Assembly (NCBI GenBank): GCA_002342365.1
Contig: DDPV01000040.1
Span: 1-35,472 of the forward strand
Direction of reading: 5' to 3'
From: Burkholderiales bacterium UBA2459
GTDB taxonomy: Bacteria; Pseudomonadota; Gammaproteobacteria; Burkholderiales; Burkholderiaceae_E
Length of the DNA: 35,472 nt
Below are positions 1 through 6,817 of the stretch, one piece after another; the stretch's first letter is position 1, and every line of letters starts with the position of its first letter. The position numbers and the translations under genes are program-made. The notes under the pieces were generated by a model. It was not told the DNA's origin. It worked only from the letters and a program-made list of their open reading frames with translations, and searched no databases.

Positions 1-23
1 CGCTCAAACTTGCCTTTCGCCAT
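1..23 (-). CDS. tuf: Elongation factor Tu, 5' end only
   Basis: The reverse strand from 23 reads ATG GCG AAA GGC AAG TTT GAG CG, giving MAKGKFE, the characteristic start of betaproteobacterial EF-Tu. The rest of the gene lies outside the window. A GGGAG purine run sits about 7 bases upstream of the ATG. EF-Tu is the GTPase that delivers aminoacyl-tRNA to the ribosome. Position directly downstream of a Tyr-Gly-Thr tRNA cluster matches the known tRNA-tufB operon arrangement, so co-transcription with those tRNAs is likely. Only seven full codons are visible; confidence rests on the exact peptide and the context. Confidence 0.9.
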
Positions 24-116
24 CACGCACTCCCAGACCGCCAGCCCCTTGGCCGGCTGTAGACAAAGAAAAACACCACCGAGCCGCCGAACCATGCCGC
101 ATTCGGCTTCGATACT

Positions 117-191
<75 letters not shown>

Positions 192-221
192 AAAACTCTT
201 CACACAACATGAAAGCCTGCT

Positions 222-295
222 TGGAGCGGGTGAAGGGAATCGAACCCTCGTCGTAAGCTTGGAAGGCTTCTGCTCTACCATTGAGCTACACCCGC
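222..295 (-). tRNA. glyT: tRNA-Gly (TCC)
   Basis: The reverse strand has acceptor GCGGGTG pairing with CACCCGC, D arm TAGCTCAATGGTAGAGC, anticodon loop CTTCCAA (anticodon TCC) and T arm GGGTTCGATTCCC. Discriminator T and an encoded CCA are at 222-225. The outermost anticodon-stem pair is imperfect, as seen in some tRNA-Gly genes. It reads GGA/GGG codons. It lies 30 bases upstream of tRNA-Thr, so the two are almost certainly processed from one transcript. Confidence 0.96.
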
Positions 296-415
296 GCTCA
301 CTCTAAGCAACAGCTAGCAGTAACATCCGCAGCCACACCGCAGTCACATCATTCAGCAACCATCCATCCTTTAGCGCAGACCGCCTCTGCAAAACAAGGC
401 AAGCAGGGCAGACCT

Positions 416-501
416 TGGTGGAGGAGGTTGGATTCGAACCAACGTAGGCGTAAGCCAACAGATTTACAGTCTGCCCCCTTTAGCCACTCGGGCACCCCTC
501 C
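416..501 (-). tRNA. tyrU: tRNA-Tyr (GTA)
   Basis: Type II tRNA with a long variable arm on the reverse strand. The acceptor starts GGAGGGG and pairs with CCTCCTCC (one wobble); the D arm contains GAGTGGCTAAAGG; the anticodon loop CTGTAAA gives GTA. The variable arm and T arm GGTTCGAATCC follow, and CCA is encoded at 416-418. It is the first tRNA of the cluster, close to the promoter at 514-542. The 120-base spacer to tRNA-Gly contains no recognisable gene. Confidence 0.96.
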
Positions 502-513
502 AGGGAACCTCGG

Positions 514-542
514 ATTATGGCTTGACGGGCTAACGGTGTCAA
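514..542 (-). promoter_or_regulatory. Sigma-70 promoter of the tRNA-tuf operon
   Basis: On the reverse strand TTGACA (542-537) and CATAAT (519-514) are separated by exactly 17 bases. The -35 is perfect and the -10 has five of six consensus bases. Predicted transcription begins near 507, a few bases upstream of tRNA-Tyr. Such a strong promoter fits a stable-RNA and EF-Tu operon. The segment further upstream (543-630) holds no gene. Confidence 0.85.
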
Positions 543-630
543 ACCGGCGCCCGGGGCGGCCCGCTTCGTAGCGAACAAAGCCTCTGAGGGAAAACCGCTG
601 TGGCCTGCTTCGCGCCGGTCGGTGTTGATA

Positions 631-714
631 GGCTGCATAAGATTGGCTGCACAAGATATTCTGCACGAGATAGGCTTTACAAGATGGGCTGCATAAGATG
701 GGCTGCACAACAGC
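631..714. repeat. Six imperfect 14-bp tandem repeats
   Basis: Units start at 631, 645, 659, 673, 687 and 701 with consensus GGCTGCAYAAGATG. The third and fourth copies have diverged and the sixth breaks down after GGCTGCACAA. The array lies between the tRNA promoter and the paa promoter, about 90 bases upstream of the former's -35 and ending 6 bases before the latter's -35. No convincing coding frame spans it. Its role is unknown; it could be a protein-binding array or simple slippage-derived sequence. Confidence 0.85.
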
Positions 715-718
715 CCAT
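698..718. other. Perfect 8-bp hairpin upstream of the paa promoter
   Basis: ATGGGCTG (698-705) and CAGCCCAT (711-718) are perfect reverse complements around a 5-base loop CACAA. The left arm is made from the last repeat unit of the tandem array. No T-tract follows on either strand, so it is not a typical intrinsic terminator. It ends 3 bases before the paa -35 element, so it could instead be part of a binding site. Confidence 0.5.
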
Positions 719-720
719 GA

Positions 721-750
721 TTGACTAACCGGCCGGTCGGCCAATATACT
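721..750 (+). promoter_or_regulatory. paa promoter with PaaR-like operator in its spacer
   Basis: TTGACT (721-726) and TATACT (745-750) are 18 bases apart, a good sigma-70 promoter for paaA. The spacer contains ACCGGCC-GGTCGGC (728-741), an imperfect dyad in which five of seven positions per arm match symmetrically. It resembles the ACCGACC/GGTCGGT operator I recall for betaproteobacterial PaaR. A repressor bound there would block RNA polymerase directly. The predicted start near 757 gives an untranslated leader of about 68 bases to the ATG at 825. Confidence 0.7.
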
Positions 751-824
751 TGGTCACGCCACATAGACCTTGGCACATTTCATGTACTTTGCCGCACTAC
801 GCTTGCACGCCCGGTCAAACCACA

Positions 825-1886
825 ATGTATACCCAAGCAATTGATATCGAATCGAGTCATCAACCCAGGCCTAGATCACAGGAGCCCACAGCGCAGACAT
901 CTAGCACTGTGAGCAGTCAGACCGCCCATGAGCTTTTCGATCAACGGATCGCCGCCGACCAAAAAATCGAAGCCCAAGACTGGATGCCTGAGGCCTATCG
1001 GAAAACCCTGCTTCGCCAGATCTCCCAGCATGCTCACTCCGAAATCGTCGGCATGCTGCCGGAAGGCAACTGGATTACGCGCGCGCCGAGCCTGCGACGG
1101 AAAGCGATTTTGCTCGCGAAGGTGCAAGACGAAGCGGGGCACGGACTGTATCTTTACAGCGCCGCTGAAACCCTGGGAAGCTCGCGCGCCGAAATGGTGG
1201 ACGCCTTGCTTGCCGGGCGCGCCAAGTACTCGAGTATTTTCAACTACCCGACCCTTAGCTGGGCCGACGTGGGCTGCATCGGTTGGCTGGTCGACGGCGC
1301 AGCGATCATGAACCAGGTCCCGCTTTGCCGATGCAGCTACGGCCCGTATGCAAGAGCCATGATCAGAATTTGTAAAGAAGAATCCTTTCACCAGCGCCAG
1401 GGTTTTGAACTGATGCTTGCCTTATGCCGTGGCAGCGAAGCACAAAAACAAATGGCTCAGGAATCCTTCAATCGATGGTGGTGGCCGGTCTTGATGATGT
1501 TTGGCCCGCCTGATTCCGCGTCGGTGCATTCAGCGCAAACGATGCAATGGGGCATCAAGCGAATTTCCAACGACGACTTGCGCCAGCAGTTTCTCGACGC
1601 CACCGTCCCTCAGGCCCAATTGCTTGGGCTGAGCATTCCAGATCCGGACTTGCGCTTTGACGAGGCAAGCGGCCACTGGCAAAGCGGTCCGATTCACTGG
1701 GACGAGTTCTGGCAGGTGGTGCAAGGCGACGGGCCTTGCAACCGCGAACGCTTGAACACCCGGCGCTTTGCCCATGAACAAGGCAAATGGGTTCGGGAAG
1801 CCGCGCAGGCCTACGCGAAAAAGCGGGCACAAGGCAACCATGCAGCCCAAGGCAGTATCGAGACGAGGCGGCAGGATGCAGCCTAG
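825..1886 (+). CDS. paaA: Phenylacetyl-CoA 1,2-epoxidase, catalytic subunit PaaA
   Basis: Diiron oxygenase subunit that inserts oxygen into the ring of phenylacetyl-CoA, the first ring-activating step of aerobic phenylacetate breakdown. The protein matches E. coli PaaA along nearly its whole length, including QDWMPEAYRKTL, EIVGMLPEGNWITRAP, KVQDEAGHGLYLYSAAET (ExxH ligand motif), KYSSIFNYPTLSWAD and CKEESFHQRQGFE (second ExxH). I chose ATG 825 (353 residues) because the predicted transcript starts near 757, which excludes a start at 750. GTG 909, giving VSSQTAHELFDQRIA, is an in-frame alternative closer to the E. coli N-terminus. The end overlaps paaB by 11 bases. Confidence 0.95.
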   Translation: MYTQAIDIESSHQPRPRSQEPTAQTSSTVSSQTAHELFDQRIAADQKIEAQDWMPEAYRKTLLRQISQHAHSEIVGMLPEGNWITRAPSLRRKAILLAKVQDEAGHGLYLYSAAETLGSSRAEMVDALLAGRAKYSSIFNYPTLSWADVGCIGWLVDGAAIMNQVPLCRCSYGPYARAMIRICKEESFHQRQGFELMLALCRGSEAQKQMAQESFNRWWWPVLMMFGPPDSASVHSAQTMQWGIKRISNDDLRQQFLDATVPQAQLLGLSIPDPDLRFDEASGHWQSGPIHWDEFWQVVQGDGPCNRERLNTRRFAHEQGKWVREAAQAYAKKRAQGNHAAQGSIETRRQDAA

Positions 1887-2283
1887 CCTAGCCGATCAAC
1901 AAAGCCCGTCGGCGCCGGCAGGCTCGTCCGATCAACAAAGCACATCGGCGCAGCCTGCACAGTCCGGTGAACCAAGCCTGGACGACCAGCAAGCCCCGGG
2001 CCAGGAGCCTTGGCCGCTGTGGGAGGTGTTTGTGCGACATCGCCAAGGGCTTGAGCACAAACACTGCGGATCTCTGCATGCGACTGACGCGCGGCAGGCG
2101 CTGAACATGGCCCGCGATGTCTACACCCGAAGGCAAGAGGCCGTGTCGATCTGGGTCGTACCCTCAAATGCGATTACCGCTTCGCATGCCGAGGATAGAT
2201 CGTCATTTTTTGATCCGATGGCCGATAAGGTTTATCGCCACCCGAGCTTTTATCGACTGCCTGACGCAGTCGATCATATGTAA
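1876..2283 (+). CDS. paaB: Phenylacetyl-CoA epoxidase subunit PaaB with N-terminal extension
   Basis: Small non-catalytic subunit of the PaaABCE epoxidase. From about residue 44 it follows the family: WPLWEVFVRHRQGLEHKH, CGSLHATDARQAL, ARDVYTRR, SIWVV, FFDP and KVYRHPSFYRLPD. The usual protein is about 95 residues; this one is 135. The extra N-terminus is a Q/S/P/A-rich stretch built from three 12-residue repeats. ATG 1876 is the start because no ATG, GTG or TTG follows in frame before the conserved domain; it overlaps the end of paaA. The stop overlaps the paaC start (TAATG). Confidence 0.93.
   Translation: MQPSLADQQSPSAPAGSSDQQSTSAQPAQSGEPSLDDQQAPGQEPWPLWEVFVRHRQGLEHKHCGSLHATDARQALNMARDVYTRRQEAVSIWVVPSNAITASHAEDRSSFFDPMADKVYRHPSFYRLPDAVDHM
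1892..1999. repeat. Three 36-bp imperfect repeats inside paaB
   Basis: Units begin at 1892, 1928 and 1964. The first two share CCGATCAACAAAGC followed by a TCGGCGC core; the third is more diverged (CCGGTGAACCAAGC). Each encodes about 12 residues rich in Gln, Ser, Pro and Ala, forming the N-terminal extension of PaaB. The unit is a multiple of three, so copy number could change without loss of frame. Confidence 0.75.
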
Positions 2284-3155
2284 TGGAACCAAGAGCGATT
2301 GCGTCCGCCCCAACACGCGCACCGGTCGAGTTCTTGTTAAGGCTAGGCGATAACGCGCTCATCCTCAGTCAGCGACTCAGTGAGTGGACCGGACACGGTC
2401 CTGAACTTGAAGAAGATATCGCACTAACCAACATCGCGCTTGATTTGCTCGGGCAAGCACGCATGCTACTGAACCACGCGGGTGCAGGTATGCAGCCGCC
2501 GCGCGAGGAAGATGCGCTGGCTTTTTGGCGCGATGCAAACGAATTTCGCAACGTCACAGCGCTTGAATTGCCCAATAGCGGGGTGCATGCAGCGCGCGGT
2601 GCAGCCGGCGACTACGCCTTCACCATCCTTCGACAAACGCTTTTCAGTGCTTATATGCTGGTCTTGTGGCCGATGCTCGCTGAGTCTGACGACGAAGTGC
2701 TCGCAGGCATTGCGATGAAGGCCATCAAGGAAACACGCTACCACTGGCGTCATGCTAGTGACTGGACCCAGCGACTCGGTGACGGCACCGAGCTTTCAAA
2801 CCAAAGAATGCAAGCCGCGCTGGATCAATACTTTCCCTATACGAATGAATGGTTCATGTTTGACGCAATCGATGCCGTAGTGCTTCGGCATAGCCTCAAG
2901 ACCCTTGATCAGTTGCCCGATGCCGCCACCGAAGATGCCGAGACCTTGCAACACGAGGCTGCAAGTCTGGCGCTCATGCTGCGCGAGAACTGGCTCGGGT
3001 TCATTGACCCCTTGTTACGGCGTGCCAACTTGCGCAAACCGGCACCGAGCCAGTTACAAACCCGGGGTCGTTTTGGCGTGCATGGCGAACATCTCAGTAT
3101 CTTGCTCAATGACATGCAATCGGTGGCGCGAGCCCACCCGGGCGTGTCTTGGTAA
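2283..3155 (+). CDS. paaC: Phenylacetyl-CoA epoxidase structural subunit PaaC
   Basis: Ferritin-like scaffold subunit that pairs with PaaA in the epoxidase. Recognisable PaaC stretches are LRLGDNALILSQRLSEW, HGPELEEDIALTNIALD, LGQARMLL, FTILRQTLFSAYM, IKETRYHWRHASDW and TDE-like contacts near YTNEWF. The length of 290 is somewhat above the E. coli 248, with extra residues at the N-terminus (MEPRAIASAPTRAP) and C-terminus. ATG 2283 overlaps the paaB stop by one base, a coupling arrangement that supports this start. The paaD reading frame opens inside its last codons. Confidence 0.95.
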   Translation: MEPRAIASAPTRAPVEFLLRLGDNALILSQRLSEWTGHGPELEEDIALTNIALDLLGQARMLLNHAGAGMQPPREEDALAFWRDANEFRNVTALELPNSGVHAARGAAGDYAFTILRQTLFSAYMLVLWPMLAESDDEVLAGIAMKAIKETRYHWRHASDWTQRLGDGTELSNQRMQAALDQYFPYTNEWFMFDAIDAVVLRHSLKTLDQLPDAATEDAETLQHEAASLALMLRENWLGFIDPLLRRANLRKPAPSQLQTRGRFGVHGEHLSILLNDMQSVARAHPGVSW

Positions 3156-3199
3156 GCCTTGAGGGTCAACGAGCGCTTTTTGACGAGAAACCTGAAAAA

Positions 3200-3718
3200 A
3201 TGGACAAGGCCAGTCACGACCAGACCCTGCTTGAGGCCATCGAGGCGCTACCCGACCCAGAGATACCGGTGATCAGCCTGGGCGATTTGGGTATCGTGCG
3301 AGGGTTTCATCGCGAAGCGGGCCGCGTCGTTGTCAGCATCACGCCCACCTACAGCGGATGCCCGGCAACCGAAGTCATTCGTGATGACATTCTCGCTTTG
3401 CTGGAAAAAGCTGGCGAACATGAGGGTCGGGTGCAGTTGCGCTATGCACCTGCCTGGACAAGCGACTGGATCTCTGCGCAGGGTCGTCTCAAATTGAAAG
3501 CCTACGGCATTGCCCCGCCAGCGGCCTGCCTAAGCGGCGCGAATGAGGCAAGTCGCGTCTTTCCGCTCAGGCCACTGAACCCGATCATGCAAGCGCAGTG
3601 TCCGCGCTGCGACGCCACAAGCGTCGAGCGCTTGAGTGAGTTCGGTTCAACCGCCTGCAAAGCGCTTTATCGATGCCTGGCGTGCCGGGAACCCTTTGAT
3701 TACTTTAAGCCTTACTGA
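3200..3718 (+). CDS. paaD: PaaD, SUF-type Fe-S maturation factor of the epoxidase
   Basis: MIP18/SUF-family protein thought to assist Fe-S cluster insertion into PaaE. The MIP18-like domain shows LPDPEIPVISLGDLGIVR and ITPTYSGCPATEVI. The C-terminus has a CPRC...CKALYRCLAC zinc-ribbon-like pattern ending FDYFKPY, as in E. coli PaaD (165 residues). I prefer ATG 3200 (172 residues). A TTG at 3149 would add 17 residues and overlap the paaC stop by 7 bases; neither start has a strong ribosome site. Confidence 0.9.
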   Translation: MDKASHDQTLLEAIEALPDPEIPVISLGDLGIVRGFHREAGRVVVSITPTYSGCPATEVIRDDILALLEKAGEHEGRVQLRYAPAWTSDWISAQGRLKLKAYGIAPPAACLSGANEASRVFPLRPLNPIMQAQCPRCDATSVERLSEFGSTACKALYRCLACREPFDYFKPY

Positions 3719-3756
3719 GCACTTTTGGATGAGCTTGGCCGGGCAGCGACGACACC

Positions 3757-4989
3757 ATGATTTCTGCCATTGAAAACGAAACATCGAGGGCTGCGAGCCG
3801 ATCGCGTCCGCGTCTGCACCGCCTGCGCGTGCTTGAGCGAAGCGAGCCTACGCAAGACAGTATTTGCCTTAGCTTCGCTGTACCTCCTGAACTTTATAGC
3901 GACTATATCTTTCAGGAGGGGCAGTTCGTTGCGCTCGAAGCCGAAGTCGATGGCGAACTCTTGCGGCGTAACTACTCGATTTGTTCTTCGGTTCATCGCT
4001 ATCATCAAACGTCAATCTTCAGTATCGGTATTCGTGCGATTGCCAAGGGACGTTTTTCAAACTGGGCGCGAGACCATTTACATCCTGGGTCAAGCCTTGC
4101 TGTGATGACCCCCGATGGTCGCTTCGTGCCGCCCCCGCCGACCGGGCAAGCAGTTGCTCGACATGCGACAGCGGCGCAATTGACGCCGGCCCAAGCGATC
4201 GAGGCAAGCCACAATGGTTTGAAGCTGCCACGAGGTCGCCACCACCTTGCCTTTGCGGGCGGATCGGGAATCACGCCGATTCTTTCGATCCTACAAACGC
4301 GACTGATGAGCGAACCCAGCTGTCGCTTTTCGCTGGTGTACGGTAACCGGCATCGGCAGAGCATCATGTTTTTTGAAGCGCTCGAGGACCTCAAAAACCA
4401 ATACATGGACCGATTTCAACTGATTCATGTGCTCTCGGAAGAGGAAGGCGATTTGGAGCTTCATAACGGTCTGCTCGATCAGGCCAAGTGTGCTCAACTT
4501 TTGAAAACACTGATTGCGCCCGCGGGTGTATCAGTGGCCTATCTTTGCGGACCCGAGCCGATGATGCTTGCAGCGCAAGCGGCCTTGATCGAAGCCAGGG
4601 TCGATCGTTCAAAAATACTCATGGAGCGTTTTGGCAGTGCCGTTTCGGGCGCGGGCAGCGTGCCGGCCCCGATGCCGAAAACCGACCATTTCCAAGCGCC
4701 TGCAGATCATTGCAGCGTAACAATCAACATCGACGGTAAAGCGCGCAAGCTTGCAGTGCCGCGTCAAGGCCCAAGTATTTTACAAATGGGTCTGTCAGTG
4801 GGCATGCCGCTGCCTTTTGCATGCCAGGCAGCGGTTTGCTGCACTTGCCGCGCAAAAGTCATGGCTGGCAAGGTGCAAATGGATAAAAACTATACCTTGC
4901 GCGATGATGAAATTGCCCAAGGGTTTGTGCTGACCTGCCAGGCGCATCCGCTAAGCGATCAGGTCATTCTGAGTTTTGATGAACGCTAA
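3757..4989 (+). CDS. paaE: Phenylacetyl-CoA epoxidase reductase PaaE
   Basis: Electron-transfer subunit passing NADPH electrons to the PaaA diiron centre. The order is an FAD-binding ferredoxin-reductase domain (RNYS at 71-74, GRFSNW near 99-104), an NAD(P)-binding domain (GGSGITP at 168-174, CGPEPMM) and a C-terminal plant-type [2Fe-2S] domain with Cys 356, 361, 364 and 394 (Cx4Cx2Cx29C). It has 410 residues against roughly 356 in E. coli. Part of the excess is an insert around residues 128-162, rich in Ala, Gln and His, between the FAD and NAD domains. It follows paaD after 38 bases. Confidence 0.94.
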   Translation: MISAIENETSRAASRSRPRLHRLRVLERSEPTQDSICLSFAVPPELYSDYIFQEGQFVALEAEVDGELLRRNYSICSSVHRYHQTSIFSIGIRAIAKGRFSNWARDHLHPGSSLAVMTPDGRFVPPPPTGQAVARHATAAQLTPAQAIEASHNGLKLPRGRHHLAFAGGSGITPILSILQTRLMSEPSCRFSLVYGNRHRQSIMFFEALEDLKNQYMDRFQLIHVLSEEEGDLELHNGLLDQAKCAQLLKTLIAPAGVSVAYLCGPEPMMLAAQAALIEARVDRSKILMERFGSAVSGAGSVPAPMPKTDHFQAPADHCSVTINIDGKARKLAVPRQGPSILQMGLSVGMPLPFACQAAVCCTCRAKVMAGKVQMDKNYTLRDDEIAQGFVLTCQAHPLSDQVILSFDER

Positions 4990-5024
4990 CCCTGCGCGCT
5001 GCACCCAAGACCAAGGCTAGCCCC

Positions 5025-5645
5025 GTGGCAAGAATTCGCAGCAGCGAGTTTGAGCTTCAACGCGATCGGCTTGCCGAGCAGGCGGTACGCTTGTTTGCCG
5101 TCAGCGATTACGCTTCGGCCAGCATGGCTGCGATTGCGCAAGCCTGCTCGGTTTCAAAGGCCACGCTTTACCACTACTTTCAAGCTAAAGACGACTTACT
5201 GTTTCACGCACTAGATCGTTATACCAATGAGCTCGAATCGCTTGCCCGCCTGTGTCTGCAGTCTTCAGCCGACCGATGCCTCGAGCCGTTGATCACGCAG
5301 TTTGTGCAGGCCTACGCTGATGCAGCCCACTACCACAAGGCCTTGCTGCATGATGTTCATCACCTGCCTTGTGCCCAGCGCGAGCAGATTCGCTGCATCG
5401 AGCGTCAAATTGTGAAGCACTTCCAGCAGGCAATGATCAAGGACTACCCCGCTCTTGAAGGCTGCCCGCATCTGGGCGTGACAAGCATGAGCCTGCTCGG
5501 GATGCTTAACTTCAGCTTCACCTGGTGGCGAGCCCAAGGCACGATGTCGCGAGAAGCTTTTGCTGCAGAATTGCTCACCCTCTGGCGTGGCGCACTTGAA
5601 GCGAAAGTGGCAAGCTTGCAGCAAGTTTCATACCGCTCTTCGTGA
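5025..5645 (+). CDS. paaR: TetR-family repressor, probable PaaR
   Basis: DNA-binding regulator of 206 residues. A TetR helix-turn-helix is clear near residues 32-58 (MAAIAQACSVSKATLYHYFQAKDDLL); the C-terminal ligand domain is less conserved. Its place at the end of paaABCDE and the operator-like dyad in the paa promoter suggest it is the phenylacetyl-CoA-responsive PaaR found in beta- rather than gammaproteobacteria, which use GntR-type PaaX. GTG 5025 is the start. It is probably co-transcribed with paaE 35 bases upstream, giving negative feedback. The ligand is inferred. Confidence 0.82.
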   Translation: MARIRSSEFELQRDRLAEQAVRLFAVSDYASASMAAIAQACSVSKATLYHYFQAKDDLLFHALDRYTNELESLARLCLQSSADRCLEPLITQFVQAYADAAHYHKALLHDVHHLPCAQREQIRCIERQIVKHFQQAMIKDYPALEGCPHLGVTSMSLLGMLNFSFTWWRAQGTMSREAFAAELLTLWRGALEAKVASLQQVSYRSS

Positions 5646-5784
5646 TAGCCGGATTCCTCGGCTGTATGGCTGTTTGTCATCACCGGATGAATCCGCCTAG
5701 ATCCTATCGGTTGGGCATCCTCAGACTGGCTGCCTGCTTGCATCCACGCCCTCAGGTTTTGTGATTTTTTCAAGGAGTCGCTTT

Positions 5785-6762
5785 ATGACCGCAGCTTTCG
5801 CTTCGCAGGCCGATCTTGACGATAAGGTGATCAGCTTTACACAGTTATCTGAAAACGCCTGGGCCTACACCGCGCAGGGCGACCCCAATTCCGGGGTGAT
5901 TATCGGCAGGGATGCCGCCATGGTGATTGACACCACTGCCACGCCGACGATGGCCCAAGACCTGATTGCTCGGATCCGCAGCATCACCGATAAGCCGATC
6001 AAATATGTGGTGCTAAGCCATTATCACGCGGTACGTGTACTCGGTGCCTCAGCCTATGAGGCCGAAGGCGCGCAAGCGATCATCGCCTCACGCGCGACCT
6101 ACGATCTGATTGTTGAACGCGGCGCCCAGGACATGCAATCTGAAATCGAACGTTTTCCGCGTCTTTTCCGAGGCCGCGAATCGATCCCGGGTCTGACCTG
6201 GCCCTCCCTGATTTTTGACCACCGCTTGTGCATCATGCTCGGTGACCTGGAGGTGCAAGTGCTGCACCTTGGTCCGGGCCACACCAAAGGCGACAGCGTG
6301 GTCTGGATTCCGTCGCAGCGCGTCTTGTTTTCCGGTGACCTGGTCGAGTTTGAAGCCGGCGTTTACACCGGCGACGCGCATTTGAGTCAGTGGCCTGAAA
6401 CCCTTGCTGCGCTGGCTGCGCTCAAGCCTGAAAAACTGATGCCCGGCCGCGGTGAGGCGATGCAAACCGAAGCGGATTGCCACAAAGCCATTGACTACAC
6501 AAGGCGCTGGGTTCAGCTGCTCTTTGACAGCGCCAAAGAAGCGGTTGCTCAGGGCATGAGTTTGAAAGAGGCCTTCGATTTGACAAAAAGCCGTATGGAT
6601 CCGATTTTTGGAACGGTCCCGATTTATGAACATTGCATGCCCTTTGATGTATCGCGGGCCTACGATGAGGCAAGTGGCATCGAGCATCCAAGAATCTGGA
6701 CCGCCGAACGCGACCAAGCGATGTGGGCCCAGCTCGCGCTGACTTCAAACAACAGCGCGTGA
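5785..6762 (+). CDS. MBL-fold protein with incomplete zinc site
   Basis: Metallo-beta-lactamase-fold protein of 325 residues; substrate unknown. ATG 5785 is set by AAGGAG at 5772-5777. Typical MBL elements are present: LSHYHAVRV at 78-86 where HxHxDH is expected, GPGHTKGD (His166), FSGD (Asp185) and PGRG (220-223) where PGHG is usual. The first two His of the motif and His166 (Zn1 ligands) plus the bridging Asp185 remain, but Asp, His and the final His of the second site are Val83, Arg84 and Arg222. Position just after paaR hints at a thioesterase or lactonase role near phenylacetate metabolism, which is inference only. Confidence 0.8.
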   Translation: MTAAFASQADLDDKVISFTQLSENAWAYTAQGDPNSGVIIGRDAAMVIDTTATPTMAQDLIARIRSITDKPIKYVVLSHYHAVRVLGASAYEAEGAQAIIASRATYDLIVERGAQDMQSEIERFPRLFRGRESIPGLTWPSLIFDHRLCIMLGDLEVQVLHLGPGHTKGDSVVWIPSQRVLFSGDLVEFEAGVYTGDAHLSQWPETLAALAALKPEKLMPGRGEAMQTEADCHKAIDYTRRWVQLLFDSAKEAVAQGMSLKEAFDLTKSRMDPIFGTVPIYEHCMPFDVSRAYDEASGIEHPRIWTAERDQAMWAQLALTSNNSA

Positions 6763-6817
6763 CCCTGAATTTGTCAGCAAGGCTCGCTTGAAGCGCAGAA
6801 ACGAGGCCTTGCGGCGC

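Noticed and set aside
631..714. CRISPR array
   Set aside because: The units are 14 bp, directly adjacent and without spacers, and no cas gene is present.
349..744. Long minus-strand reading frame over the tRNA-Tyr gene and promoter region
   Set aside because: It crosses a tRNA and its promoter and shows no family resemblance; the open frame is incidental.
5647..5663. Intrinsic terminator after paaR (AGCCG/CGGCT hairpin)
   Set aside because: Only a 5-bp stem with a 7-base loop and no T-run.
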